27,600 nt of DNA from CSBr16-58 sp051859825 (GCA_051859825.1 JBHYFA010000038.1:1-27600); one strand, 5' to 3'. Shown: positions 15,363 to 23,509, numbered from the stretch's first letter. Notes: generated from the sequence alone by a model not told the origin. Program-made: numbers and translations.

Positions 15363-15922
15363 TGGAAGCTACAACATACACACCTCGTTTGAAGGAAACC
15401 TATCGCGAGAGAATCGTGAAGGCCATGCAAGATGAGTTTGGTTACAAATCTGTCATGCAAGTTCCTGTACTTGAAAAAATCGTTATTAGCCAAGGTGTTG
15501 GTGCTGCTACTGCCGACAAGAAATTGATCGAGTATGCAGTTGACGAAATTACCCGTATTACCGGTCAAAAAGCCGTTCCTACCTTCTCTAAAAAGGACAT
15601 TTCTAACTTTAAGTTACGTAAAGGAATGCCCATTGGAGCAAGAGTTACACTACGCAACAACCGTATGTATGAGTTTTTGGATCGTTTGATCGTAAGTGCT
15701 CTTCCACGTATTCGTGACTTCAACGGAATTAAGGCTTCAGGTTTTGATGGTAGAGGTAACTATACCTTGGGAATCACCGAGCAAATCATTTTCCCGGAAA
15801 TTGATATCGATAAGGTAAATCGTATTTCTGGTATGGATATCACTTTTGTTACTTCGGCTACAAACGACAAAGAAGCAAAAGCATTGTTAACGCACTTTGG
15901 AATTCCTTTCCAAAAAAAATAA
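15362..15922 (+). CDS. rplE: 50S ribosomal protein L5 (uL5)
   Basis: Binds 5S rRNA and contacts P-site tRNA and S13. The 186 residues include PVLEKIVISQGVGAATADKK, a QKAVPTFSKKDISNFKLRKG block and RIRDFNGIKASGFDGRGNYT, followed by IFPEIDIDKV. Normal length; the start overlaps the rplX stop. Confidence 0.98.
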   Translation: MEATTYTPRLKETYRERIVKAMQDEFGYKSVMQVPVLEKIVISQGVGAATADKKLIEYAVDEITRITGQKAVPTFSKKDISNFKLRKGMPIGARVTLRNNRMYEFLDRLIVSALPRIRDFNGIKASGFDGRGNYTLGITEQIIFPEIDIDKVNRISGMDITFVTSATNDKEAKALLTHFGIPFQKK

Positions 15923-15928
15923 GTCAAC

Positions 15929-16198
15929 ATGGCAAAAGAATCAATGAAAGCCAGAGAGCGCAAGCGCGCCGAGATGGTTGAAAAATACGCAGAGAAGCGT
16001 GCTGCTTTGAAGGAAGCTGGAGACTACGAAGGTCTTCAAAAGTTACCTAAAAACGCATCTCCAGTAAGAAAGCACAATCGTTGCAAGCTTACCGGTCGCC
16101 CTCGTGGATACATGCGCCAGTTTGGTATTAGTCGTGTTACTTTCCGCGAAATGGCTAATGCAGGTTTAATCCCCGGCGTGAAGAAAGCTAGTTGGTAA
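15929..16198 (+). CDS. rpsN: 30S ribosomal protein S14 (uS14), zinc-free long form
   Basis: 30S head protein. At 89 residues it is the long (C-minus) form: the paired CxxC zinc ligands of the short form are absent and only one Cys remains (HNRCKLTGRPRGYMRQFGIS). The C-terminus reads GLIPGVKKASW, standard for the family. It sits between rplE and rpsH, as usual. Confidence 0.97.
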   Translation: MAKESMKARERKRAEMVEKYAEKRAALKEAGDYEGLQKLPKNASPVRKHNRCKLTGRPRGYMRQFGISRVTFREMANAGLIPGVKKASW

Positions 16199-16216
16199 TT
16201 CGTAAAAATTAGAGAA

Positions 16217-16618
16217 ATGTTATCAGATCCTATTTCAGATTTTTTGACTCGTATTCGCAATGCTAGCCTTGCGGGTCATAAATTGGTAGTCGTACCAGCA
16301 AGTAATCTTCGCCTCAACATGTGTAAAATCTTGCACGATCAAGGTTTTATCTTGAACTTTAAAAAAGAGGAGTCGGAAAACAATCAGGGCACCATTAAGA
16401 TTGCCTTGAAATACGACGCAGTTACCAAACAGCCGGCTATCCGCTCTATTCAGCGTGTAAGTCGCCCAGGTTTGCGTAAATACTCAAGTAGTTCAGATCT
16501 TCCACGCGTCATTAACGGTTTGGGAATCGCAATTGTTTCTACCAACAAAGGTGTAATGACCGATAAGCAGGCTCGTAAAGAGAATGTAGGTGGAGAGGTT
16601 CTTTGCTACGTGTATTAA
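16217..16618 (+). CDS. rpsH: 30S ribosomal protein S8 (uS8)
   Basis: Central 16S rRNA-binding protein and, in E. coli, repressor of the spc operon. The 133 residues show SDPISDFLTRIRNASLAGHK at the N-terminus and RPGLRKYSSSSDLPRVINGL with ISTNKGVMTDKQAR-like sequence (here VSTNKGVMTDKQAR) at the C-terminus. rplF follows after 20 bases. Confidence 0.97.
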   Translation: MLSDPISDFLTRIRNASLAGHKLVVVPASNLRLNMCKILHDQGFILNFKKEESENNQGTIKIALKYDAVTKQPAIRSIQRVSRPGLRKYSSSSDLPRVINGLGIAIVSTNKGVMTDKQARKENVGGEVLCYVY

Positions 16619-16638
16619 TCATATTAATAAGAAGAGAA

Positions 16639-17190
16639 ATGTCTCGAATTGGAAAAGCTCCAGTAACCGTTCCTGCAGGTGTTGAAATCAGCACTAAGGA
16701 TGGTTTAATTACCGTAGAAGGTAAGTTGGGCGTACTTACTCAAGAGTACGATCCGGCTTTTGACATACAAATTGAGAACGGTGTTCTTGAAGTTAAGCGT
16801 CCTAGTGATTCTAAGTCGCACAAAGCACTTCACGGATTGTACCGCTCATTAATCAACAACATGGTTGTTGGTGTAAGCGAGGGATTCAAAAAATCTCTTG
16901 AGCTAGTTGGTGTAGGTTACCGTGCCGCTTCACAAGGTCAGGTGCTTGATTTAAGCTTAGGATACTCCCATAATATTATGGTTGCACTTCCTACTGAAAT
17001 TAAAGTTGAGGCTGAAATGGCAAAAGGAAAGAATCCTGTGATTCACCTTTCATCACATGATAAGCAACTATTGGGCATGGCAGCCGCCAAAATTCGCTCA
17101 TTGCGTAAACCAGAGCCTTACAAAGGAAAAGGTGTACGCTACGTTGGAGAACAAATTCGTAGAAAAGCTGGTAAAACAGCAGGTAAATAA
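16639..17190 (+). CDS. rplF: 50S ribosomal protein L6 (uL6)
   Basis: 50S protein near the factor-binding site. I place the start at the ATG of MSRIGKAPVTVPAGVEI (16639), giving 183 residues. An in-frame ATG 36 bases upstream would add an unrelated hydrophobic dodecapeptide and overlap rpsH. Diagnostic segments are LELVGVGYRAASQGQVLDLS and RKPEPYKGKGVRYVGEQIRR, with the C-terminal KAGKTAGK. Confidence 0.96.
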   Translation: MSRIGKAPVTVPAGVEISTKDGLITVEGKLGVLTQEYDPAFDIQIENGVLEVKRPSDSKSHKALHGLYRSLINNMVVGVSEGFKKSLELVGVGYRAASQGQVLDLSLGYSHNIMVALPTEIKVEAEMAKGKNPVIHLSSHDKQLLGMAAAKIRSLRKPEPYKGKGVRYVGEQIRRKAGKTAGK

Positions 17191-17196
17191 TCTGTT

Positions 17197-17550
17197 ATGG
17201 CTATTACAAAAACAGAACGCAGAAATCGTATCAGAATGCGCATCCGTAAGATCGTTTCTGGTACTCCTGAAAACCCACGCTTGTCGGTTTTTAGAAGTAA
17301 TAAAGAGATTTATGCCCAATTAATTGACGATCTGAACGGTAAAACATTGGTTTCCGTTTCGAGCAAAGTTGATGGTGGGGACAACGCGGGCAACAAAGTT
17401 GAACAAGCATTCGCTATTGGTAAAGCTTTGGCTGAAAAAGCTATTGCTGCTAATATCTCAACATGTGCTTTCGACCGCGGAGGATATCTTTATCACGGTC
17501 GTGTGAAGGCTTTAGCCGATGGTGCCCGCGAAGGTGGATTAAAATTCTAA
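17197..17550 (+). CDS. rplR: 50S ribosomal protein L18 (uL18)
   Basis: 5S rRNA-binding protein of the central protuberance. The 117 residues show RMRIRKIVSGTPENPRLSVF, RSNKEIYAQLIDD and the C-terminal CAFDRGGYLYHGRVKALADG and AREGGLKF blocks. Normal length, 6 bases after rplF. Confidence 0.98.
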   Translation: MAITKTERRNRIRMRIRKIVSGTPENPRLSVFRSNKEIYAQLIDDLNGKTLVSVSSKVDGGDNAGNKVEQAFAIGKALAEKAIAANISTCAFDRGGYLYHGRVKALADGAREGGLKF

Positions 17551-17559
17551 TTGATTGCT

Positions 17560-18081
17560 ATGAGCAAAATTAAAAACATTCAAAGAGTAAAGCCTAGCGG
17601 TTTAGAGTTAACAGATCGTTTAGTTGCTGTTAACCGTGTAACCAAGGTAACAAAGGGAGGTCGCACATTTGGTTTTACTGCAATTGTTGTAGTTGGTAAC
17701 GAAGCAGGTGTTGCTGGTTATGGTACAGGAAAATCTAAAGAGGTTTCTGAAGCCATTTCCAAAGCAGTTGAGGATGCGAAGAAAAATTTGGTTCGCGTAC
17801 CAATCTTACGCAACACTATCCCTCACGAAAACAATGGTAAATTTGGCGGATCTCGAGTATTTTTACGTCCAGCAGCCAATGGTACCGGAGTAATTGCGGG
17901 TGGTGCAATGCGTGCCGTATTAGAGAGTTTTGGTGTACATGATGTATTAGCAAAATCAAAAGGATCTTCTAACCCTCACAATGTGGTTAAAGCTACTTTT
18001 GATGCCCTTCTAGGTTTGCGTGATGCTCACTCTATCGCCAAGACACGCGGTATCTCTCTTGATAAAGTATTTAACGGTTAA
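17560..18081 (+). CDS. rpsE: 30S ribosomal protein S5 (uS5)
   Basis: 30S protein at the mRNA entry, involved in decoding fidelity and helicase activity with S3 and S4. I choose the ATG at 17560 (MSKIKNIQRVKPSG, 173 residues); a TTG three codons earlier abuts the rplR stop but is not needed. Diagnostic segments include ELTDRLVAVNRVTKVTKGGR, GYGTGKSKEVSEAISKAVED and NPHNVVKATFDALLGLRD. The start lies 9 bases after rplR. Confidence 0.97.
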   Translation: MSKIKNIQRVKPSGLELTDRLVAVNRVTKVTKGGRTFGFTAIVVVGNEAGVAGYGTGKSKEVSEAISKAVEDAKKNLVRVPILRNTIPHENNGKFGGSRVFLRPAANGTGVIAGGAMRAVLESFGVHDVLAKSKGSSNPHNVVKATFDALLGLRDAHSIAKTRGISLDKVFNG

Positions 18082-18091
18082 AAGCAAAGTC

Positions 18092-18271
18092 GTGGCAAAA
18101 GTTAAAATCACCAAAGTACGCAGTACTATTAAGCGCCCAAAGCGTCAAAAAGACACCATGGTTGCGCTTGGATTGAATAAAATGAATTCTTCTGTTGAGG
18201 TAGAACTTACTCCTCAAATTCAAGGTATGATCACCAAGGTGAATCACTTGATTAAAGTTGAAGAAGTTTAA
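18092..18271 (+). CDS. rpmD: 50S ribosomal protein L30 (uL30), GTG start
   Basis: Small 50S protein of 59 residues. The reading frame is open upstream, but the family homology begins exactly at a GTG (18092) giving MAKVKITKVRSTIKRPKRQK, 10 bases after the rpsE stop. No ATG exists at this place; the nearest upstream ATG in frame would give an unrelated 24-residue extension inside rpsE. It contains DTMVALGLNKMNSSVEVELT and ends IKVEEV. It is the only gene of the superoperon for which I assign a non-ATG start. Confidence 0.93.
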   Translation: MAKVKITKVRSTIKRPKRQKDTMVALGLNKMNSSVEVELTPQIQGMITKVNHLIKVEEV

Positions 18272-18292
18272 TAACCAAAGAAATTTAGTTTA

Positions 18293-18742
18293 ATGAACTT
18301 AAGTAATTTAAAACCCGCACAAGGTTCTACCTTCACTAAGAAGCGTTTAGGTAGAGGAGAAGGTTCAGGTTCTGGAGGGACTGCTTCCCGTGGTCATAAA
18401 GGTGCCAAATCTCGCAGTGGTTACAGCAAGAAGATTGGTTTTGAAGGTGGTCAAATGCCTTTGCAACGTCGTGTTCCTAAGTTTGGATTTAAAAACCCCA
18501 ATAGAGTAGAATACAAAGCAATCAACCTCGATATTATCCAGTCCTTAATTGAAGCTGGTCGTGTTACCGATAAAATCACTCCTGAAATTTTGGTTTCTGC
18601 TGGTGTTGCTGGTAAAAATGACCTAATAAAGGTTCTCGGTAGAGGAAGTGTTTCTTCAGCAATCGAAGTTGTAGCACACAAGTTTTCCAAATCTGCCGTT
18701 GAAGCAATTGAAAAGGCAGGTGGTAAAGCTGTAACTGAATAA
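18293..18742 (+). CDS. rplO: 50S ribosomal protein L15 (uL15)
   Basis: Late-assembly 50S protein. The 149 residues open with MNLSNLKPAQGSTFTKKRLG, continue with the glycine-rich GRGEGSGSGGTASRGHKGAK, and show FEGGQMPLQRRVPKFGFKN. These N-terminal rRNA-binding segments are diagnostic. It is followed by 36 bases and secY. Confidence 0.98.
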   Translation: MNLSNLKPAQGSTFTKKRLGRGEGSGSGGTASRGHKGAKSRSGYSKKIGFEGGQMPLQRRVPKFGFKNPNRVEYKAINLDIIQSLIEAGRVTDKITPEILVSAGVAGKNDLIKVLGRGSVSSAIEVVAHKFSKSAVEAIEKAGGKAVTE

Positions 18743-18778
18743 TTCGTCGTAATATTGGCGGCTGATAAATCAAGATAG

Positions 18779-20119
18779 ATGAAACGTTTTATAGAAACCA
18801 TAAAAAATATCTGGGCTATTGAAGAGCTTCGCGACAAGATTCTTCTTACCCTAGGTTTGCTTTTCATTTTCCGCGTTGGTTCTAACGTGGTACTACCAGG
18901 TATTGACCATACAAGTCTATCCGGTTTGGAAAGTCAAACTGAATCTGGTCTTTTGGGAATTCTGAACGCGTTCACGGGAGGAGCATTTGCCAATGCATCC
19001 ATCCTTGCGCTTGGTATCATGCCGTACATTAGTGCTAGTATCGTTATCCAATTGATGGCTGTTGCGGTTCCCGCAATCCAGAAAATGGATAAAGAAGGCG
19101 AAAGCGGTCGCAAGAAGAAAAATCAACTAACCCGTAGTCTTACTATTTTAATTACCGCAGCTCAGGCTCCAGGTTACTTGGCTAACATACTCGTTCAAGG
19201 AGTACAACTTACAATCCCTACTCAATTGTTTTGGACAATGGGTATCATTGTTTTGATTGCCGGAACCATTTTCGCTATGTGGTTAGGTGAACGTATTACC
19301 GACAAAGGAATTGGTAACGGTATTTCACTCTTAATCATGGTAGGTATTATAGCCACCCTTCCTCAGAGCTTCCTTCAAGAGTTGTTCTCACGATTTGAAA
19401 CATCCGGTGGTGGACTCGTAATTTTTATTATTGAATTAGCTGTACTATTTTTAATTATTATTGCGGCAGTGGCCTTGGTTCAGGCAGTTCGTCAAGTTCC
19501 TGTTCAATACGCGAAACGCGTGGCAGGTGGCCGATTGGCTCAGGGTATTGGCTCTGCTAGAGATTATATTCCTTTGAAGGTAAATGCTGCTGGTGTAATG
19601 CCAATCATCTTTGCTCAGGCAATTATGTTTATCCCTATTACCGTATTGAGTTATGCTGGAGGTGCGGAGAGTGCTGGTTGGATCGTTACAGTCTTTAGCG
19701 ATATTGCAGGGTTCTGGTATAATCTGGTATTTGCTATTTTGATTATTCTCTTTACCTATTTCTACACTGCGATTCAGATTAATACAAATCAGATGGCAGA
19801 GGATTTAAAGCGTAATGGAGGTTTTATACCCGGTATTAAGCCTGGTAAACAAACTGCTGAATTTATCGACACAGTTTTAAGTAGAATTACCCTACCGGGT
19901 TCTATTTTCCTCGCAATCCTTGCAATTTTGCCGGCTTTTGCAATGCAGGCAAACGTAAATATGCAGTTCTCATACTTCTTCGGAGGTACAAGTCTTCTCA
20001 TCATGGTAGGTGTGGTACTAGATACACTTCAACAAATCGAAAGTTATCTTTTGGCCCGTCATTATGATGGTTTGATGAAATCGGGAAGAGTTAAAGGTCG
20101 TTCAACTATTGATGTTTAA
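18779..20119 (+). CDS. secY: Preprotein translocase subunit SecY
   Basis: Pore subunit of the SecYEG channel in the inner membrane. The 446 residues contain about ten hydrophobic segments. Family marks include LGIMPYISASIVIQLMAVAV in TM2, the cytoplasmic loop EGESGRKKKNQLTRSLTI, VQAVRQVPVQYAKRVAGGR, YIPLKVNAAGVMPIIFAQAI, and near the end DTLQQIESYLLARHYDGLMK. In many bacteria adk or map follows; here infA starts 3 bases on. Placement inside the ribosomal operon is the usual bacterial arrangement. Confidence 0.98.
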   Translation: MKRFIETIKNIWAIEELRDKILLTLGLLFIFRVGSNVVLPGIDHTSLSGLESQTESGLLGILNAFTGGAFANASILALGIMPYISASIVIQLMAVAVPAIQKMDKEGESGRKKKNQLTRSLTILITAAQAPGYLANILVQGVQLTIPTQLFWTMGIIVLIAGTIFAMWLGERITDKGIGNGISLLIMVGIIATLPQSFLQELFSRFETSGGGLVIFIIELAVLFLIIIAAVALVQAVRQVPVQYAKRVAGGRLAQGIGSARDYIPLKVNAAGVMPIIFAQAIMFIPITVLSYAGGAESAGWIVTVFSDIAGFWYNLVFAILIILFTYFYTAIQINTNQMAEDLKRNGGFIPGIKPGKQTAEFIDTVLSRITLPGSIFLAILAILPAFAMQANVNMQFSYFFGGTSLLIMVGVVLDTLQQIESYLLARHYDGLMKSGRVKGRSTIDV

Positions 20120-20122
20120 ATT

Positions 20123-20338
20123 ATGGCTAAGAAAGCATTAATCGAACAAGACGGAACCATTATCGAATCCCTATCTAATGCGATTTTTCGCGTTGAATTG
20201 GAAAACGGTCACATCGTTACAGCTCATATCTCTGGCAAGATGCGCATGAATTACATCAAGCTGCTTCCAGGCGATAAGGTGAAAATGGAAATGTCTCCTT
20301 ACGATTTGACCAAGACACGAATAACGTATCGTTACTAA
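20123..20338 (+). CDS. infA: Translation initiation factor IF-1
   Basis: S1-type OB-fold factor that occupies the 30S A site during initiation. The 71 residues are the family length and include EQDGTIIESLSNAIFRVELE, GHIVTAHISGKMRMNYIKLL and PYDLTKTRITYRY. It is 3 bases after secY and 11 before rpmJ, a common spc-alpha junction. Confidence 0.98.
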   Translation: MAKKALIEQDGTIIESLSNAIFRVELENGHIVTAHISGKMRMNYIKLLPGDKVKMEMSPYDLTKTRITYRY

Positions 20339-20349
20339 ACAACTGACAA

Positions 20350-20466
20350 ATGAAGATAAGAGCTTCACTTAAAAAAAGGAGTCCGGAGTGCAAAATTGTA
20401 CGCCGTAAAGGTCGCTTATATGTGATCAACAAAAAGAATCCTAAGTTTAAACAAAGACAAGGTTAA
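20350..20466 (+). CDS. rpmJ: 50S ribosomal protein L36 (bL36), cysteine-poor form
   Basis: A 38-residue protein starting MKIRASLKKRSPECKIVRRK and ending PKFKQRQG. The usual zinc-ribbon form has three Cys and one His; here only Cys14 remains, so zinc is presumably not bound. This cysteine-poor form agrees with the zinc-free S14 and is, as I recall, usual in Bacteroidota. It lies between infA and rpsM, its normal place. Confidence 0.95.
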   Translation: MKIRASLKKRSPECKIVRRKGRLYVINKKNPKFKQRQG

Positions 20467-20477
20467 TCCCATTTCGT

Positions 20478-20855
20478 ATGGCTAGAATTTCAGGGGTAGA
20501 TTTACCCAAACAAAAGAGAGGTGAAATTGGACTCACCTACATTTTCGGAATCGGTCGTAGCCGTGCTCGCCACATCCTTGATATGGCTGGTGTAGATTAT
20601 GACACGAAAGTTGGCGACTGGAACGACGACCAGATTACTGGTATCCGTACCGCAATCGTTGACAATTTCAAAGTAGAAGGTGAATTGCGTTCAGAGGTAC
20701 AACTCAACATCAAGCGATTGATGGATATCGGTTGCTACCGCGGAATCAGACACCGTGTTGGTCTTCCACTTCGTGGTCAACGCACCAAGAACAACTCTCG
20801 CACTCGAAAGGGGCGCCGGAAAACTGTTGCAAACAAGAAGAAGGCAACTAAATAA
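20478..20855 (+). CDS. rpsM: 30S ribosomal protein S13 (uS13)
   Basis: 30S head protein forming bridges to L5 and the P-site tRNA. The 125 residues include RISGVDLPKQKRGEIGLTYI, FGIGRSRARHIL (helix-two-turn-helix region) and GCYRGIRHRVGLPLRGQRTK with the basic tail NNSRTRKGRRKTVANKKK. Normal length; 11 bases after rpmJ. Confidence 0.98.
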   Translation: MARISGVDLPKQKRGEIGLTYIFGIGRSRARHILDMAGVDYDTKVGDWNDDQITGIRTAIVDNFKVEGELRSEVQLNIKRLMDIGCYRGIRHRVGLPLRGQRTKNNSRTRKGRRKTVANKKKATK

Positions 20856-20863
20856 TAAGAGCA

Positions 20864-21253
20864 ATGGCTAAATCAACAAAAAGCAGCAAGAAGAGAAAAG
20901 TTGTCGTTGAGTCTGTAGGACAAGCACACGTAAGCGCTACTTTCAACAACATCATTATTTCACTTACCAACAATTCTGGTCAGGTTATTTCCTGGTCATC
21001 AGCCGGTAAAATGGGATTCCGTGGTTCTAAAAAGAACACGCCATACGCCGCACAAACCGCCGCGGAAGACGCTGCTACTGTCGCAATAGAGGCTGGTTTG
21101 AAAAAAGTAAAGGTGTTTGTAAAAGGTCCAGGTGCCGGTCGTGAGTCCGCTATTCGTAGCATTCACAATGCCGGTATTGAAGTTACCGAAATCGTTGACG
21201 TTACTCCGTTACCACATAACGGATGTCGTCCTCCCAAACGCCGTCGAGTTTAA
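20864..21253 (+). CDS. rpsK: 30S ribosomal protein S11 (uS11)
   Basis: 30S platform protein near the E-site mRNA. The 129 residues show GQAHVSATFNNIIISLTNNS, SAGKMGFRGSKKNTPYAAQT and the highly conserved GPGAGRESAIRSIHNAGIEV, followed by DVTPLPHNGCRPPKRRRV. Normal length. Confidence 0.98.
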   Translation: MAKSTKSSKKRKVVVESVGQAHVSATFNNIIISLTNNSGQVISWSSAGKMGFRGSKKNTPYAAQTAAEDAATVAIEAGLKKVKVFVKGPGAGRESAIRSIHNAGIEVTEIVDVTPLPHNGCRPPKRRRV

Positions 21254-21279
21254 TTTTTACCATTTAGTACTATAAAGAT

Positions 21280-21885
21280 ATGGCAAGATACACTGGCCCA
21301 TCATCAAAAATCGCCCGTCGTTTCGGTGAAGCTATTTTCGGACCCGACCGCGCTCTTGAGCGTAAAAACTATCCTCCCGGAATGCACGGTAACAACCGTC
21401 GTAGAGGTAAAAAGTCTGAATACGCCGTGCAATTGGCTGAAAAGCAAAAAACCAAGTACACCTACGGTATTCTTGAAAAGCAATTCGCTAACATGTTTGA
21501 TCGTGCTAGCCGCTCTAAGGGTATTACCGGTGAAGTACTACTTCAGCTTTGTGAAACCCGTCTAGACAACATCGTTTACCGCCTAGGTATTGCCCCTACG
21601 CGTAGAGGTGCCCGTCAGTTGGTTGCGCACCGTCACATCACTGTAAATGGAGAGGTATTAAATATCCCTAGCTATACAGTAAAAGTTGGTGACCAAATTG
21701 CAGTTCGCGAAAAGTCTAAGAGTATGTCTGTTATTACTGATTCTCTAAGCTCAAGCCGTCAAAGTCACGACTGGTTGGAGTGGAATCATGACACTATGAG
21801 CGGTAAATTAATCGTTGTTCCTCAGCGTGGGCAAATCCCCGAAAACATCAAGGAACAACTTATCGTGGAATTGTACTCTAAATAA
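21280..21885 (+). CDS. rpsD: 30S ribosomal protein S4 (uS4)
   Basis: Primary 16S rRNA-binding protein and, in E. coli, repressor of the alpha operon. The 201 residues begin MARYTGPSSKIARRFGEAIF, without the N-terminal zinc-binding cysteines of the C-plus form. The S4 RNA-binding domain is seen in RLDNIVYRLGIAPTRRGARQ and LVAHRHITVNGEVLNIPSY. It lies 19 bases before rpoA. Confidence 0.98.
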   Translation: MARYTGPSSKIARRFGEAIFGPDRALERKNYPPGMHGNNRRRGKKSEYAVQLAEKQKTKYTYGILEKQFANMFDRASRSKGITGEVLLQLCETRLDNIVYRLGIAPTRRGARQLVAHRHITVNGEVLNIPSYTVKVGDQIAVREKSKSMSVITDSLSSSRQSHDWLEWNHDTMSGKLIVVPQRGQIPENIKEQLIVELYSK

Positions 21886-21904
21886 TCTTTGAAATCCTTA
21901 GACT

Positions 21905-22897
21905 ATGGCCATTTTGAATTTTCAAAAACCAGATAAAGTAATACTTAACTACGCCAACGAATTTGAAGGTCAATTCGAATTCCGTCCGCTTGAGCCTGGG
22001 TATGGCCTTACCATTGGTAATGCTTTACGTCGCGTTTTGCTTTCTTCTCTAGAAGGATACGCAATCACCTCTTTGCGAATTGAAGGAGTTGAGCATGAGT
22101 TTTCTACTATCAAAGGCGTGGTAGAAGATGTTACCGAAATCGTTTTGAATCTTAAGCAAGTTCGCTTGAAAAAGCAAATTGACGAGCAGGATTCAGAAGT
22201 AGTTAAGGTTAGCATCTCTGGACAAGAAGTTCTTACCGCTGGTGACCTTGCCCAATTTATTAGTGGTTTTCAAGTATTGAATACCGACTTGGTCATTTGT
22301 AACATGGATCCTTCTGTTAAGCTTAACTTCGAGCTTCACATCGAAAAAGGACGAGGTTATGTTCCCGCTGAGGATAATAAGAAAGTAACTGCTCCTGTTG
22401 GTACTATTTTCCTTGATGCGATTTTTACCCCAATCAAAAACGTAAAATACAGCATTGAGAACTTCAGGGTAGAGCAAAAGACCGACTATGAAAAGCTTAT
22501 CATTGAAATTTTAACAGACGGTAGTGTACACTCTCAAGATGCATTGACCGAAGCTGCTAAGATTTTAATCCAGCATTTTATGTTGTTCTCTGACGACCTG
22601 ATCGATATCGAAGCGAGCCCTGCCGCAGAAGTTGAAACCTACGATGAGGAAATTCTTCACATGCGTCAGTTGCTTAAAACTAAGCTTGCAGACTTAGACC
22701 TTTCTGTTCGTGCTTTGAATTGCTTGAAGGCAGCAGAAGTGGATACACTTGGCGACTTGGTGACGTATTCCAAAGCAGACTTGATGAAATTCAGAAACTT
22801 TGGTAAAAAGTCACTCACCGAGCTCGATGAGCTTGTTGCCAATAAAGGCTTGGAATTCGGAATGGATTTGAGCGTTTATAAATTAGATAAAGAATAA
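21905..22897 (+). CDS. rpoA: DNA-directed RNA polymerase subunit alpha
   Basis: Dimerises to nucleate assembly of RNA polymerase. The 330 residues contain the N-terminal domain with YGLTIGNALRRVLLSSLEGY and GVEHEFSTIKGVVEDVTEIV, and a C-terminal domain (about 255-320) with LSVRALNCLKAAEVDTLGDL and LMKFRNFGKKSLTELDEL. The Arg and Asn of SVRALN correspond to E. coli R265 and N268, which contact UP-element DNA, so this ability is probably kept. rplQ follows after 47 bases. Confidence 0.98.
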   Translation: MAILNFQKPDKVILNYANEFEGQFEFRPLEPGYGLTIGNALRRVLLSSLEGYAITSLRIEGVEHEFSTIKGVVEDVTEIVLNLKQVRLKKQIDEQDSEVVKVSISGQEVLTAGDLAQFISGFQVLNTDLVICNMDPSVKLNFELHIEKGRGYVPAEDNKKVTAPVGTIFLDAIFTPIKNVKYSIENFRVEQKTDYEKLIIEILTDGSVHSQDALTEAAKILIQHFMLFSDDLIDIEASPAAEVETYDEEILHMRQLLKTKLADLDLSVRALNCLKAAEVDTLGDLVTYSKADLMKFRNFGKKSLTELDELVANKGLEFGMDLSVYKLDKE

Positions 22898-22907
22898 TAT
22901 TTGCTAC

Positions 22908-22921
22908 TTAGGTTTGCCTAA
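22908..22921 (+). other. Small hairpin in the rpoA-rplQ gap
   Basis: TTAGG-TTTG-CCTAA forms a perfect 5-base-pair stem with a 4-base loop, 24 bases before the rplQ start. No U-tract follows, so it is not a terminator. It may be chance or an mRNA processing or stability element. Confidence 0.35.
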
Positions 22922-22944
22922 TTGCAAAAAAACGTCCATCAAAA

Positions 22945-23487
22945 ATGAGACACGGAAATAAAAAAAATAATCTTAGTAGAAAGACTGCACATAGAAGCGC
23001 AATGCTTTCTAACATGGCTAACTCCTTGATTGAGCACAAGCGCATTCAAACTACCGTAGCCAAGGCTCGCGAGCTTCGTAAATTTGTTGAACCTCTTATT
23101 ACTAAGAGTAAAAACGATACCACACACTCTCGCCGTGTTGTATTTAGCTATTTGCAAAACAAGCATGCTGTATCTGAGCTGTTTCGTGATGTTGCCGTAA
23201 AGGTAGGGGATCGTCCTGGTGGATACACCCGCATCATCAAACTAGGTACTCGTTTGGGTGACAATGCTCAAATGGCCATGATTGAATTGGTTGACTACAA
23301 CGAAGTTTACACTGGCAAAGAAGAGGCTAAGAAGACAACCAGACGTAGTCGTCGTTCATCTTCTGCGAAAACAGCTGCTCCTGCCGCTCCCGCAGTTGAG
23401 GAAAATGTAAGCGCTCCAGAAGCAACCCAAGAGACAGCTCCTGAAGCTCCTGCTAATGACCAAGAGAAAAAAGAGGGTGATGCATAA
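22945..23487 (+). CDS. rplQ: 50S ribosomal protein L17 (bL17) with a long C-terminal tail
   Basis: 50S protein near the tunnel exit. The conserved core (about residues 1-120) shows MRHGNKKNNLSRKTAHRSAM and GDRPGGYTRIIKLGTRLGDN, and ends near ELVDYNEVY. A tail of about 60 residues follows: first basic (KKTTRRSRRSSSAK), then rich in Ala, Pro and Glu. Total length is 180, against 127 in E. coli; extended L17 is common in Bacteroidota. It is the last superoperon gene and is followed by a strong terminator. Confidence 0.97.
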   Translation: MRHGNKKNNLSRKTAHRSAMLSNMANSLIEHKRIQTTVAKARELRKFVEPLITKSKNDTTHSRRVVFSYLQNKHAVSELFRDVAVKVGDRPGGYTRIIKLGTRLGDNAQMAMIELVDYNEVYTGKEEAKKTTRRSRRSSSAKTAAPAAPAVEENVSAPEATQETAPEAPANDQEKKEGDA

Positions 23488-23509
23488 TCTTTGCTGATAT
23501 TCTTATTGT

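Noticed and set aside
16603..16638. Upstream in-frame start for rplF adding twelve residues
   Set aside because: The extra hydrophobic residues do not match L6 and overlap the end of rpsH; the family N-terminus starts at 16639.
17551..17559. TTG start for rpsE three codons upstream of the ATG
   Set aside because: It would only add three residues, and the ATG at 17560 matches the usual S5 start region.
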